A program made the translations under genes and the position numbers. A stretch of 64,000 bases of DNA from Dehalococcoidia bacterium (GTDB lineage Bacteria; Chloroflexota; Dehalococcoidia; Tepidiformales; Tepidiformaceae), in contig PQAO01000012.1 of assembly GCA_003104995.1 (NCBI GenBank), positions 62,001 to 126,000 on the forward strand, in the 5' to 3' direction. Shown piece after piece: positions 1 to 8,352 of the stretch (position 1 is its first letter; each line of letters opens with the position of its first letter). The notes under the pieces are model-generated. The model saw only the letters and a list, made by a program, of their open reading frames with translations. It ran no database searches and was not told where the DNA came from.

Positions 1-225
1 CGTATCCCCGGGATTGTGACGATTCGGAGCGGGAGCACACGCGGGGGCACGCAGTTGGGGTTGTATTCGTTCGAGAGCGCCGACGTTGTGCAGGGGAGCC
101 TGGCGAGCCCCGAGGCTGCATATTCGCGGGGCACGTGGGAGCAGTGGGCGAGCGAGCTGGAGGAGCTGCTGATCGAGATGTGGGCGCCGGTATTTCCGCT
201 GCCGCTGTATGAATCGGCGAATTAG
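1..225 (+). CDS. C-terminal end of an unrecognised protein (partial)
   Basis: The reading frame is open from the first base of the window and stops with TAG at 223-225, so this is the last 74 residues of a gene that starts outside. The end is acidic and tryptophan-rich (WEQWASELEELLIEMW), followed by a short Pro/Leu tail. I do not recognise the family. A GTG at 16 could start a 69-residue protein, but nothing marks it as a real start and the frame continues upstream. The minus-strand Uma2 remnant overlaps its last bases, so the two genes converge. Confidence 0.45.
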   Translation, partial: RIPGIVTIRSGSTRGGTQLGLYSFESADVVQGSLASPEAAYSRGTWEQWASELEELLIEMWAPVFPLPLYESAN

Positions 226-386
226 CCGAGGGCGGCGAGGAGGCGGGGGAGGTCGCCCGCGAGGAGTGCGGGGACATCGAGGCGGAGGCCGGGGAACTTG
301 ACGCTTTCGATGATGCCGCCGGCGCCGGGCTCACGGCGGACGTACTCGCCGCCCCGCAGTTCGAACCAGTCGACCTCTCGTCCACC
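222..386 (-). pseudogene. C-terminal remnant of a Uma2-family endonuclease-like protein
   Basis: Read on the minus strand, this segment encodes EVDWFELRGGEYVRRE followed by a GGIIESVKFPGLRLDV stretch and ends in LLAALG before TAA. That resembles the C-terminal strand and helix of Uma2 (PD-(D/E)XK-like) proteins. The frame runs into a TGA about 15 codons upstream, no start is present, and the catalytic N-terminal part is missing. A neighbouring frame upstream reads EWESTDVEELSSEEKALVDE, which looks like real coding sequence, so a one-base frameshift may have split the gene. It lies just downstream of the PAP2 gene. The family call rests on a short stretch only. Confidence 0.4.
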
Positions 387-498
387 AGAGCCTTCTCTTC
401 ACTGCTCAGCTCCTCGACATCGGTCGACTCCCACTCGATGCGCGCGAGCCACTCCGATGGGGCGCGACCCGATGTTTGCGGTTGCGCAACAGGTGGCT

Positions 499-1296
499 TT
501 ACTCCGACGGTTCGAGGGCGAGGAGGCGGGCGGTGAGGGCCTGCCAGGTGGGCCGCCACCAGCGGTCGAGGGCGAACGCGACGCCGAGGCCGGCGAAGGA
601 GACGATGGCGCCGAAGACGGCATCGAGGATGAAGTGGTTCCCCGTCACGATGACCGCGAAGAACATGGCGATGGGCCAGATGACACCGAACGCGATCAGC
701 GCCGGGCGCCGGCCAACCCAGGCGACGACGGCAGCAAGGAGCATGGACCAGCCGAAGTGGAGGCTGGGCACCGCCGCGAACGGGTTGACCCACGCCTTCG
801 CCTCCTGGGCGTTGTAGCCGACGCGGTCGAAGGCGGCCATGGTGTCGATGAAGCCGGCGAAGGGGATGAGGCGGGGCGGCGCGACCGGCAGCAGCCAGTA
901 GATGACGACGCCAATCGCGCCCGAGGCGAGGAAGGCGTTTCGCGTCAGCCGATAGGCGCGGCGGTGCCAGATGTAGAGCCAGACCGCGAGGACGACAACG
1001 AGCGGCATGTGGCCCCAGAAGTAGACCGCGTTCATGGTCTTGATGAGCCAGTAGTGGTCCAGGATCCAGGACTGCATCTTGAGTTCCCAGTAGATGCCCA
1101 GGCGCTGTTCGAGTTCGATGAGGTTAAAGCCGCGGACCATGGCCTCGCCGGCGCGGTCGACCACGGAGCCGCGGATGAGGAAGTAAATAAGGAAGGAGCC
1201 GAGGACGACCACGAGTTCGTGGACGCCGGCGCGTTCGGTGAGGCGCCAGATGCGGCCGGCCTGGCGGAGGAAGCCGGTGGTGGCAGGATCGGGCAC
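499..1296 (-). CDS. PAP2-superfamily membrane phosphatase (Aur1/Ipt1-like)
   Basis: This 265-residue integral membrane protein has about six hydrophobic segments. The phosphatidic-acid-phosphatase motifs are clear: PSLHFGW at residues 177-183 with the catalytic His, and GNHFILD at 219-225 with the second catalytic His and Asp. The spacing and the LLPVAPPRLIP segment before the first motif match the PAP2_3 (inositol phosphotransferase-like) branch. Members remove or transfer lipid phosphate head groups in the cytoplasmic membrane; the substrate cannot be told from the sequence. It is divergent from the leucyl aminopeptidase gene, with a 109-bp shared upstream region. Confidence 0.85.
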   Translation of the reverse strand: MPDPATTGFLRQAGRIWRLTERAGVHELVVVLGSFLIYFLIRGSVVDRAGEAMVRGFNLIELEQRLGIYWELKMQSWILDHYWLIKTMNAVYFWGHMPLVVVLAVWLYIWHRRAYRLTRNAFLASGAIGVVIYWLLPVAPPRLIPFAGFIDTMAAFDRVGYNAQEAKAWVNPFAAVPSLHFGWSMLLAAVVAWVGRRPALIAFGVIWPIAMFFAVIVTGNHFILDAVFGAIVSFAGLGVAFALDRWWRPTWQALTARLLALEPSE

Positions 1297-1357
1297 GCAT
1301 CCTCCTTGGATGATGGGCCGCGGCCGGGGAACTTTGCCCGGGGCACTTGAGGATAGC

Positions 1358-1382
1358 TACACTCGTTGTTCACCGTAACAAC
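1358..1382 (+). promoter_or_regulatory. Putative -10 box and inverted repeat before pepA
   Basis: A TACACT box at 1358-1363 is followed directly by a perfect 6-bp inverted repeat, GTTGTT (1365-1370) and AACAAC (1377-1382), with a 6-nt centre. A start of transcription about 7 nt after the box would fall inside the repeat, so it could be an operator. No regulator gene lies nearby. Confidence 0.4.
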
Positions 1383-1405
1383 ACCTCGGATGGGGGGACA
1401 ACATC

Positions 1406-2911
1406 TTGGAAATTCGAGTCACCGGCGGCGACATCACGCAGGCGAAGGCCGATGCGATCATCGTGAACCTGTTCGAGGGCGTGACCACGCCGGGGGGCGG
1501 CACGGGGGCAGTCGACAAAGCGCTGGGCGGGGCGATCTCGCAGCTCATCGCGCAGGGCGACATCCGGGGAAAACCGGGCGAGCTCACGTTGATCCACACG
1601 TTCGGGAAGATCCCGGCCCCGCGGGTGGTGGTTGCGGGCCTGGGGAAACAGAAGGACTTCGACATCGACGCGGTGCGGAACCTGGCGGCGAACCTCGCGC
1701 GGTATGTGCGAAAGCCGGGCATCAAGGATGTGGCGACGATCGCGCATGGCGCAGGGATCGCGGGGCTGGACCCGGAAGCGTGCGCCCAGGCGATCGCCGA
1801 GGGGGGACTGCTCGGCGAGTACCGGTTCCTGAAGCACAAGGCCGCCGACAACGACCGGCAGGAGCTGGCGTCGTTCACGATCGTGGAGCACGCCGCCGGG
1901 CAGGTGGAGAAGATGGCGGCGGCCGTCGCGCGCGGCGTGATCATGGCGGAGGCGACGAACCTTGCGCGTGACCTGGCGAACGAGCCTTCGAACCACCTGA
2001 CGCCAACGGACCTTGCGGCGCGGGCAACCGAAGTGGCCCAGGCGAACGGGCTGGAGTGCGAAGTGCTCGAGCGGGCGCAAATGGAGCAGAAGGGGATGGG
2101 GTCGCTGCTTTCAGTGGCGAAAGGAAGCGCCCAGCCGCCGAAGCTCATCCGCATGGGGTACCGCGGGCGGGCGGGCGAGGGCTGGGACCTCGCGCTCGTT
2201 GGCAAGGGGATCACGTTTGATACGGGCGGGATCAGCATCAAGCCGGCGGCGAATATGGAGGCGATGAAGGCGGACATGACCGGCGCGGCCTCGGTGATTG
2301 CGGCGATGGGCGCGATTGCGAAGCTGGGGCCGAAGCTGAACGTGGTGGGGATCGCACCGTGCACGGAGAACATGCCGGGCGGCAACGCAACGAAGCCCGG
2401 CGACGTGGTGACCGCGATGAACGGCCGGACGATCGAGATCATCAACACGGACGCGGAAGGGCGGCTGGTGCTGGCGGACGCGCTCTGCTGGGCGAAGGAG
2501 CTGGGCGCGACCCACATCGTTGACGTGGCGACCCTGACCGGGGCGGTGACGACAGCGCTGGGCGACGTGGCCTATGGGCTGATGACCAACAACGACGCGT
2601 TTTGCGGGCAGTTCGAGTCAGCGGCTTCGGCGGCGGGCGAGAAGACGTGGCGGCTGCCGATGTGGAAAGAGTACGACGAGCTCATCAAGAGCGACGTAGC
2701 CGACTGCAAGAACTCCGGCACGGGGAACCGGGGCGCCGGGACGATTGTGGGGGCGAAGTTCCTCGAGCCGTTCGTGGGCGATACGCCATGGATCCACCTG
2801 GACATCGCCGGCGTGGATAACATGCCCGCGGACAAGGGGTGGGTGGCGAAGGGCGCGAGCGGCTACAGCGTGCGGGCGATGGTGAACCTGGCGGTGAGCA
2901 TGGCGGGGTAA
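1406..2911 (+). CDS. pepA: Leucyl aminopeptidase (M17 family)
   Basis: This 501-residue enzyme is of normal family length. It removes N-terminal amino acids from peptides in the cytoplasm using two metal ions. The C-terminal catalytic domain holds the signature NTDAEGRL at 347-354, the lysine-bearing strand GKGITFDTGGISIKP at 266-280 (Lys267, Asp272, Lys279) and Asp290, so all expected metal ligands and catalytic residues are present. The N-terminal M17 domain covers roughly residues 1-160. The start is TTG at 1406, chosen because a GGGGGGACA purine run sits 5-10 nt before it and no ATG fits the frame. It converges on the lipoprotein gene that ends 8 bp downstream. Confidence 0.95.
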   Translation: MEIRVTGGDITQAKADAIIVNLFEGVTTPGGGTGAVDKALGGAISQLIAQGDIRGKPGELTLIHTFGKIPAPRVVVAGLGKQKDFDIDAVRNLAANLARYVRKPGIKDVATIAHGAGIAGLDPEACAQAIAEGGLLGEYRFLKHKAADNDRQELASFTIVEHAAGQVEKMAAAVARGVIMAEATNLARDLANEPSNHLTPTDLAARATEVAQANGLECEVLERAQMEQKGMGSLLSVAKGSAQPPKLIRMGYRGRAGEGWDLALVGKGITFDTGGISIKPAANMEAMKADMTGAASVIAAMGAIAKLGPKLNVVGIAPCTENMPGGNATKPGDVVTAMNGRTIEIINTDAEGRLVLADALCWAKELGATHIVDVATLTGAVTTALGDVAYGLMTNNDAFCGQFESAASAAGEKTWRLPMWKEYDELIKSDVADCKNSGTGNRGAGTIVGAKFLEPFVGDTPWIHLDIAGVDNMPADKGWVAKGASGYSVRAMVNLAVSMAG

Positions 2912-2918
2912 TCCCGGC

Positions 2919-3437
2919 CTACGGCGAGGCGGTTGGCGTGCGCACGCCGATGATGCGGTAGGCCCCCTCCGGGTCGCGCTCGATGTCGACCCCAACTGCC
3001 TCGCCAGAAGCCCAGCGTCCAACGACCAGCCGCAAACGGTCGAGGGTTGAGCCTTCGAGCACGAGGTAACAGTGCGCGGACTCGCCCGGGTCGGCGGTGA
3101 TGGCAAGGCAGGCGCCCGAGAGGGTGAGCCCCCTGCCGGCCAGGTAATCACGAAGCACATCCTGGGCCGCGGGAGGTAACGGACTGGCCGGCGCAAGCGT
3201 CGGCACCGGCGTGGCGGTGGGGGTGCCCGGCGTAGGCGTCGGCGTCGCGGTGACCAGCGTAACCGTGGCTGGCGGCGGGGTGTAACCAGGGACCGACGGC
3301 AACGGTGTGACAGTCGATACGGCCGGCGTCGCGTGAGCCGGTACGGAGCCACCTGAGCACGAAGAGAGAAGCAGGAGCAGGCCGATTGGGCCGCCCAGCG
3401 TCAGCATTCCAACGAGGGCCCGTGTCACCACATTCAC
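2919..3437 (-). CDS. Predicted lipoprotein with Thr/Pro-rich linker
   Basis: This 172-residue protein starts with a lipoprotein signal peptide: a basic N-terminus, a Leu-rich core and the lipobox LSSC with Cys27 as the lipid-modified residue. Residues 35-85 form a flexible Pro/Thr/Ala linker. The C-terminal 85 residues form a small mixed domain containing two cysteines (SGACLAI and SAHCYLV) that could make a disulfide. I do not recognise this domain. The layout suggests a protein tethered to the outer face of the cytoplasmic membrane. Similar linkers occur in the proteins at 7607-8260 and 35830-36543. Confidence 0.75.
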   Translation of the reverse strand: MNVVTRALVGMLTLGGPIGLLLLLSSCSGGSVPAHATPAVSTVTPLPSVPGYTPPPATVTLVTATPTPTPGTPTATPVPTLAPASPLPPAAQDVLRDYLAGRGLTLSGACLAITADPGESAHCYLVLEGSTLDRLRLVVGRWASGEAVGVDIERDPEGAYRIIGVRTPTASP

Positions 3438-3503
3438 CTCCCGATGGCTGCACCCGGCAGACAGTATAGCGAGGTTGGAGTAACAGGACGGTGAGGCTGC
3501 CGG

Positions 3504-4100
3504 CTACTCCTCGGCGGTGCGGAGACGCGGCACCGGTGCGAGGCTGCGCGGCCGGCGCTTCGGGGCTGCCACCGCCGGTCCGGGTACGGCGATGTTCATC
3601 TTCACGAAGGCGCACTCGCTCTGCATGGTGATCTCGGGCGAGTAGGGCGATTCGCGGAAGAGCGTGAGCATGTTGAGGTTCTCGCAGAGGACGACGGCGG
3701 TCAGCCGGTCGAAGCCCTTCGTGCGGGCGTGTTCGACCAGGCGGTCGAGCAGGATCGTACCGATGCCCTTGCCCTGGAAGGAGTCCTCGACAACGAAGGC
3801 GACTTCAGCGGAGTGCCGTGATTCGCCTTCGTAGCGGCCCACAGCGTGGATGTCGTCGAAATCGAGCGAGCTGATGACGAAGGCGCAGCGCTTCTTGAAG
3901 TCCACCGTGCAGAGCTGGTCGGCGAACGCGGCGGAGAGGCGCTTCATCGGTGTGAAGAAGCGGAGCCGGGTGGTGTTCATGGAGAGCCGGGAGTGGAACT
4001 CGATGAGGCGGGGCGCATCGTCCGGGCGGATGGGGCGGACGCGGACGGGCGTGCCGTCGCGCAGCGTGACGACCTTCTCTGCCGGCAATGCGGTTGGCAT
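3504..4100 (-). CDS. GNAT-family N-acetyltransferase
   Basis: This 198-residue protein has a GNAT fold. Residues 10-75 resemble the N-terminal part of the GNAT domain found in bacterial protein acetyltransferases (RDGTPVRVRPIRPDDA, then LSMNTTRLRFF). The acetyl-CoA-binding motif A is FVVEDSFQGKGIGTILLDRL, with the Q-x-x-G-x-G pattern. The target is unknown; the similarity to the catalytic part of Pat-type enzymes suggests a protein or small-molecule acceptor. I start at ATG 4100 rather than 4118 because a GATACT -10 box ends six bases before it, giving a leaderless message. The last 25 residues are Arg/Pro-rich and probably disordered. Confidence 0.85.
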   Translation of the reverse strand: MPTALPAEKVVTLRDGTPVRVRPIRPDDAPRLIEFHSRLSMNTTRLRFFTPMKRLSAAFADQLCTVDFKKRCAFVISSLDFDDIHAVGRYEGESRHSAEVAFVVEDSFQGKGIGTILLDRLVEHARTKGFDRLTAVVLCENLNMLTLFRESPYSPEITMQSECAFVKMNIAVPGPAVAAPKRRPRSLAPVPRLRTAEE

Positions 4101-4106
4101 GGATCC

Positions 4107-4112
4107 AGTATC
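4107..4112 (-). promoter_or_regulatory. -10 box of a likely leaderless promoter (GNAT)
   Basis: GATACT on the minus strand is followed by a 6-nt gap and then ATG at 4100. There is no ribosome-binding site in between, so transcription would begin at or next to the start codon. Confidence 0.45.
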
Positions 4113-4204
4113 AGGCACACACGTGACGACGGCGTGAATCGAACGGCGCTAATTGCAGATACCAATCGGCCGTTCTTGTCGCGGCTATCAGATGGCGTTC
4201 GGTC

Positions 4205-6142
4205 TCAAAGTTTGCGTGCCAGGTAGTCAAGGATGACCGCGAAGCGGTCGACGCGGTGGCTCGGGCGGCCGGCGCGCGAGAGCTCGTGGTCTTCATCCGG
4301 GAAGCGGACGAATTCGACATCCTTCCGGCGCTGCTTAAGGACGACGAAGAGTTGCTCGGCCTGGGAGATGGGGCAACGGAGGTCGTTCTCGGAGTGGAGG
4401 ATGAGGACGGGCGTCTCGATGTCCTTCGCGTAGGTCAGGGGGGACTGGCGGAGGACCGCATCGAGGTCCTCCTGGATGGTGGCGCTTTCGCCGAGGTACT
4501 GGCGGTTGAAGGTTCCGCCGATATCGCTGGCGCCCTGCATGGAGTACCAATCGTTGACGGCGCGCTCGGAGATGGCGGCCTTGAAGCGGTGGTCGTGGCC
4601 GATGATCCAGGTCGTCATGAAGCCGCCGTAGCTGCCGCCCATGACGGCGAGGCGGGAGCTGTCGGCCCAGGGCATGCGTTGAAGGGCGGCCTCGAAGGCG
4701 GCCATGACGTCGTGGTAGTCGGAGCCGCCCATGTCGCCAACGAGGGCGCGGGCGAAGGGGGTGTCCTGGCCGGAGGAGCCGCGTGGATTGCAGAAGACGA
4801 CACCGTAGCCGGCGCCGGCGTAGACCTGGAACTCATCGAAGAAGTTCTCGCCGTACTGGCCGAAAGGGCCGCCGTGGACGTTCAGGATGACCGGGTAGGT
4901 GTTGCCCTCCTCGAAGTTTGCCGGTTTCATCACCCAGCAATCGACCTCGATGCCGGGTTCGGTGGCGACCGTGAAACGTTCCGCGTGCTGGAGCGAGACT
5001 TCGGCCGACCAGGCAGCGTTGAAATGCGTGAGCTGGCTCCGCTCGCCGGTGGCAAGGTCAACGGCGAAGAGTTCGGCGGGGCGCGTCTGTTCGGTGGCAA
5101 CGACGGCGGCGGTCTTGCCGGCGGCATCGACCGAGTACCAGCCGGCCATGCCATCGGTACGGGCGACCCAGCGGCCGCCGCTCGCGCCGCCCCCGGCCCA
5201 GAGGTTCGTCGAGCCACGGTCCTGCGCGAGGGTGAGGACTTCACCGCCGGGGAGCCAGGCGGGGCGGGCGACCGCGCCGGGGAGCGAGCCCGCGCCCATC
5301 TGGCGGTCGAGGCCGCCGGAGGCATCGCGAAGTTCGGAGCCATCTGCGGCGGCAAGGCGGAGGCGTTCGTTCGATGGCCACGTGGGGTGGTTCGTGTGGG
5401 CGATCCAGCGGCCGTCGGGGGACCACGAGGGCGCACTGCAGGCGCCCTGCGTGGGAGTCAGCTGGCGGATGTCCGAGCCGTCGAGCGCGACGCTCCAGGC
5501 GTCGCTCTGGGTGTCGAACTCGCGCTCGTCGTGGCGCGCGGAGATGAAGGTGAGGCGGGCTCCGTCGGGGGACCAGGCGGGCTGGGTGTCGTCCCAGTCG
5601 CCCTCGGTGACCTGGCGGGGTTCGCCACCCGTGAGGTCGACGGCGAAGAGGTGCCGGCGCTGGTCGTAGGTGAAACCCTGGCCGTTGACGCGGTACTTCA
5701 TCGAGGAGATGCGGCGGTAGGGCTTGGCCTTCTTGGGGTCGGGGTCGGGCGGTGTGCCGGTTTTCGCGCTGAAGGCGATGCGCGAGGCATCGGGGGACCA
5801 GGCGGGGACGCCGGCGTCGAGGGGGAGTTTCGTCAGGAGGCGGGATTCGCCGCCATCAGCAGGCATGACGGCGAGCTGGGGGCGATCCTCGCCGCGCTCC
5901 GAGAGGAAGGCGAGCCAGCGGCCATCGGGCGACCATCGGGGAGAAGAGTCGCGTTTCGCGCCGGCGGTGAACTGGCGCGGCTCGCCGCCCGCGGTATCGA
6001 CCATCCAGATCGCCGATGTGTACGCGTCGGTCTCGCGGTCCATCCGGGTGACGGCGAAGGCGACCCGGGAGCCGTCGGGCGAGATGTCGCATTCACCGAG
6101 CCAGTTGATGGCGTAGAGGTCGTCGGGGGTCATGGGACGCAT
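4205..6142 (-). CDS. S9-family prolyl oligopeptidase / acylaminoacyl peptidase
   Basis: This 645-residue serine peptidase has an N-terminal beta-propeller of PD40 repeats (recurring SPDGRWIAF-like blocks, residues about 15-370) and a C-terminal alpha/beta-hydrolase domain. The catalytic triad is visible: Ser504 in GGSYGGFMT, Asp587 in HSENDLRCP and His619 in DEDHELSR. It probably cleaves short peptides or acylated N-termini in the cytoplasm, as no signal peptide is present. A longer frame reaches 6313, but ATG 6142 is preferred: GAGG precedes it by five bases, a minus-strand TAGAAT box lies at 6171-6176, and the longer form would run into the divergent crotonase gene. Confidence 0.92.
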   Translation of the reverse strand: MRPMTPDDLYAINWLGECDISPDGSRVAFAVTRMDRETDAYTSAIWMVDTAGGEPRQFTAGAKRDSSPRWSPDGRWLAFLSERGEDRPQLAVMPADGGESRLLTKLPLDAGVPAWSPDASRIAFSAKTGTPPDPDPKKAKPYRRISSMKYRVNGQGFTYDQRRHLFAVDLTGGEPRQVTEGDWDDTQPAWSPDGARLTFISARHDEREFDTQSDAWSVALDGSDIRQLTPTQGACSAPSWSPDGRWIAHTNHPTWPSNERLRLAAADGSELRDASGGLDRQMGAGSLPGAVARPAWLPGGEVLTLAQDRGSTNLWAGGGASGGRWVARTDGMAGWYSVDAAGKTAAVVATEQTRPAELFAVDLATGERSQLTHFNAAWSAEVSLQHAERFTVATEPGIEVDCWVMKPANFEEGNTYPVILNVHGGPFGQYGENFFDEFQVYAGAGYGVVFCNPRGSSGQDTPFARALVGDMGGSDYHDVMAAFEAALQRMPWADSSRLAVMGGSYGGFMTTWIIGHDHRFKAAISERAVNDWYSMQGASDIGGTFNRQYLGESATIQEDLDAVLRQSPLTYAKDIETPVLILHSENDLRCPISQAEQLFVVLKQRRKDVEFVRFPDEDHELSRAGRPSHRVDRFAVILDYLARKL

Positions 6143-6220
6143 GGGGGCCTCGGGAGTGGGTGGTGCGGGGCATTCTAGCCGGGTTCGACATGGGGGCGGG
6201 GAAGGGGCAGGATCACGGCC

Positions 6221-7120
6221 ATGAAGGACTACCACGACATCCTGACCATCAAACGCGCGCGGCACGGCATTATCCAGTTGAACCGGCCGGAGAAGATGAA
6301 CGCGCTCAGCCACAACCTCCGGGCGGAACTGTTCGACGCGCTCAAGGACTTCGAGATGGACCCGGAGGTGAAGGTCATCATCATCCGCGGATCCGGGCGG
6401 GCGTTCAGCGCGGGGTATGACCTTTCAGGGATCTCGAAGTCGGACGACGACCGGGATTATGTTGAGCGCCGGAGTGGGCTGCCGAACGTGGGACCGATCC
6501 ACCCGGGGCAGGGGCAGTGGCCGCAGCACCTGCTGAGCGGGTACTGGCAGATCTGGGAGTGCACCAAGCCGGTGATCTCACAGGTGCACGGGTACTGCCT
6601 GGCGGGCGGCACGGAACTGGCGACGATGTGCGACCTGATGTTCGTGGCGGAGGACGCGATCATCGGGTATCCGCCGGTGCGGGCGATGACGCCGGTAGAC
6701 ATCATCTACCACCCGTGGCAGATGCATCAGAAAAAGGTGCGCGAACTACTGTACACGGGCGATAGCGTGACCGGCCGCGAGGCGGTGGAGATCGGCTGGG
6801 CGAACCGGGCGGTGCCGGTGGAGAAGCTCTGTGAAGTGACCGAGGCGTTCGCGGAGCGGATCGCGAACGTGGACAGCCCGATGCTGCAGATGACCAAGCG
6901 GCAGGTGAACCGCGTCTACGAAATCATGGGGATGCGGACCGCCATGCAGGTGGGCGGCGACATCCAGGAACTCGGGCGGGCGCGTCCCGGCGGCGCTGAA
7001 TTTGGGCGGATTGCGCGGGAAAAGGGACTAAAAGCGGCGCTGGACTGGCGGGATTCGCCGTTCGGGGACTACGGGAGCGCGCCGGCGGGGGCGTCGAAGC
7101 CCGCGGGGGCGGCGTGGTAG
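6221..7120 (+). CDS. Enoyl-CoA hydratase/isomerase family protein (crotonase fold)
   Basis: This 299-residue protein has crotonase-fold motifs: the N-terminal LNRPEKMNALS strand, the first oxyanion-hole segment AFSAGYDLSG and the second CLAGGTELATMCDLMFVAE. The residues after the second segment differ from the Glu-containing pattern of classic hydratases, so the exact reaction (hydration, isomerisation or another acyl-CoA step) is open. At 299 residues it is slightly longer than the usual 260. A purine-rich stretch about 9-20 nt upstream supports this ATG. The thioesterase gene follows in the same direction, which suggests a linked acyl-CoA role. Confidence 0.85.
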   Translation: MKDYHDILTIKRARHGIIQLNRPEKMNALSHNLRAELFDALKDFEMDPEVKVIIIRGSGRAFSAGYDLSGISKSDDDRDYVERRSGLPNVGPIHPGQGQWPQHLLSGYWQIWECTKPVISQVHGYCLAGGTELATMCDLMFVAEDAIIGYPPVRAMTPVDIIYHPWQMHQKKVRELLYTGDSVTGREAVEIGWANRAVPVEKLCEVTEAFAERIANVDSPMLQMTKRQVNRVYEIMGMRTAMQVGGDIQELGRARPGGAEFGRIAREKGLKAALDWRDSPFGDYGSAPAGASKPAGAAW

Positions 7121-7176
7121 GAGAGGGAGCCCGCCACGGGCAGGCGCGGTACCGTAGCACATGAGCATGGGCGCCT

Positions 7177-7182
7177 TAGAAT
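7177..7182 (+). promoter_or_regulatory. -10 box of a likely leaderless promoter (thioesterase)
   Basis: TAGAAT is followed by 8 nt and then ATG at 7191. The same arrangement recurs at several other genes in this window and decides the start of this one. Confidence 0.5.
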
Positions 7183-7190
7183 CAGCCGTC

Positions 7191-7610
7191 ATGCAGACCG
7201 GACTCGAAGAACTGCGAGCACGATTCGATGCGCAGCCGCTGCACCGGGCCCTCGGCCTTGAGCTGGATGAGGTACGGAACGGGTTCGCGCGTATCGCACT
7301 GACCACCAACGGGAGCACGCTGTCCGGTGTTGGCGGGAGCGTGCACGGCGGGGTGCTGGCGGCGATGGTGGACATCGCGATGTTGCAGGCGCTCATCGCG
7401 ACCCTGGAGCCGAACGATATCCCCAACGGGACGGTCGACCTGAACATCACGTATCTGCGGCAGGCGAAGGGCGAGCGGATCGTGGCCGAGGCGGCGATCC
7501 TGCGGAAAGGGCGTTCAATCGCCGTTTCGGAGGTGGAGATCCTCGACCCGGAGGGGCGGCTCTGTGCCAAGGGGCGGACCATCTACGCCCTCCGGCAGCG
7601 GCCAGACTAG
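7191..7610 (+). CDS. PaaI-family (hotdog) thioesterase
   Basis: This 139-residue hotdog-fold protein carries the PaaI signature: GSVHGGVLAAMVDIAM, followed by a TVDLNITYLRQAKG strand and the central A-I-L-R-K-G-R turn. Such enzymes hydrolyse acyl-CoA thioesters to free the acid and CoA; the acyl group is unknown. In-frame starts exist at 7161 and 7167, but I choose ATG 7191 because the TAGAAT box would put the transcript start at that codon. Its last four bases overlap the end of the convergent lipoprotein gene. Confidence 0.88.
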   Translation: MQTGLEELRARFDAQPLHRALGLELDEVRNGFARIALTTNGSTLSGVGGSVHGGVLAAMVDIAMLQALIATLEPNDIPNGTVDLNITYLRQAKGERIVAEAAILRKGRSIAVSEVEILDPEGRLCAKGRTIYALRQRPD

Positions 7611-8260
7611 CCGCCGTCGAGGTCATCGAACGCTTCGTCGACACGTTTGAGCTGGGAGTTGGCAAGGCGGATGCTGAGGGCAATGTCTTCGACGCCGGGG
7701 ATGCTGGTCTGCTGGATGGCGTGAACGATGCGACCCGTGCGGAAGCAGAGGGTCGTGTCGACGAAGGTCGTGGAACCATCGTTCTCCTGACGCACGAAGA
7801 AGCCGGTGGCGCCGTCCGCAATTTCGGGGACGAGGAAGGGTTCGAGCTGGATCGAGTCGTTGATGGGAAGACCACAGGCGAATTTCTCGAGGGCCTGCCG
7901 GGCGGCTTCGTTGTCGGTGTAGAGGGTGGAGACGTTGGTGACCGCAAGGACCCGTCCCAGCCCGGCAGGCGAGAAGGCGGAGACGTGGTTCGTGAGACGG
8001 CCCTGGGCTTCGATCTGGGCCCGCTTGGCCTCGGGATCATTGGTCTCGAAGAACAACGCCCACGACTCGTTGTCGAAGGCCGGATCAGGCACGTCCTGGG
8101 CCTCGAAGCCGCCCGGGAGGTCGCTAGCGCGGAGGGCCATGGCTGCGAGGTCGTAGTCGCTGTCGCCGAAGCTGGCGGGGTAGTGGCGGCCGCCATCACA
8201 GGCGGTGAGGAGGAGCGCCAGTGCGGGCAGCGCGAGTGCCTGGATGCGCCACGGGGCCAT
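7607..8260 (-). CDS. Predicted lipoprotein of unknown function
   Basis: This 217-residue protein begins with a lipoprotein signal ending in the lipobox LLTAC, with Cys21 as the lipidated residue. The mature part has no recognised domain. It contains three further cysteines and regions such as FACGLPINDSIQLEPF and TTLCFRTGRIVHAIQQ, which alternate strands and helices. An AAGGA element about eight bases upstream supports ATG 8260, although the open frame extends to 8362. It is probably held on the outer face of the membrane. It is divergent from the SnoaL-like gene. Confidence 0.7.
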   Translation of the reverse strand: MAPWRIQALALPALALLLTACDGGRHYPASFGDSDYDLAAMALRASDLPGGFEAQDVPDPAFDNESWALFFETNDPEAKRAQIEAQGRLTNHVSAFSPAGLGRVLAVTNVSTLYTDNEAARQALEKFACGLPINDSIQLEPFLVPEIADGATGFFVRQENDGSTTFVDTTLCFRTGRIVHAIQQTSIPGVEDIALSIRLANSQLKRVDEAFDDLDGG

Positions 8261-8352
8261 CGCAGATGTCCTTGGGGCAGGATTGCCATATCGTACGGCA
8301 CCAGCGGCACCAACGAGGCGCCGGGAGTCCGCATACACAGGGGAGTTACGTG

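Noticed and set aside
298..1350. Long plus-strand open frame over the PAP2 gene
   Set aside because: It is opposite a clear PAP2 gene with all motifs; the translated sequence is low-complexity and charged, as expected for an antisense frame in GC-rich DNA.
4256..6178. 640-codon plus-strand open frame over the S9 peptidase
   Set aside because: Antisense to a peptidase with a complete catalytic triad; its translation is Gly/Glu/Val-rich without any domain.
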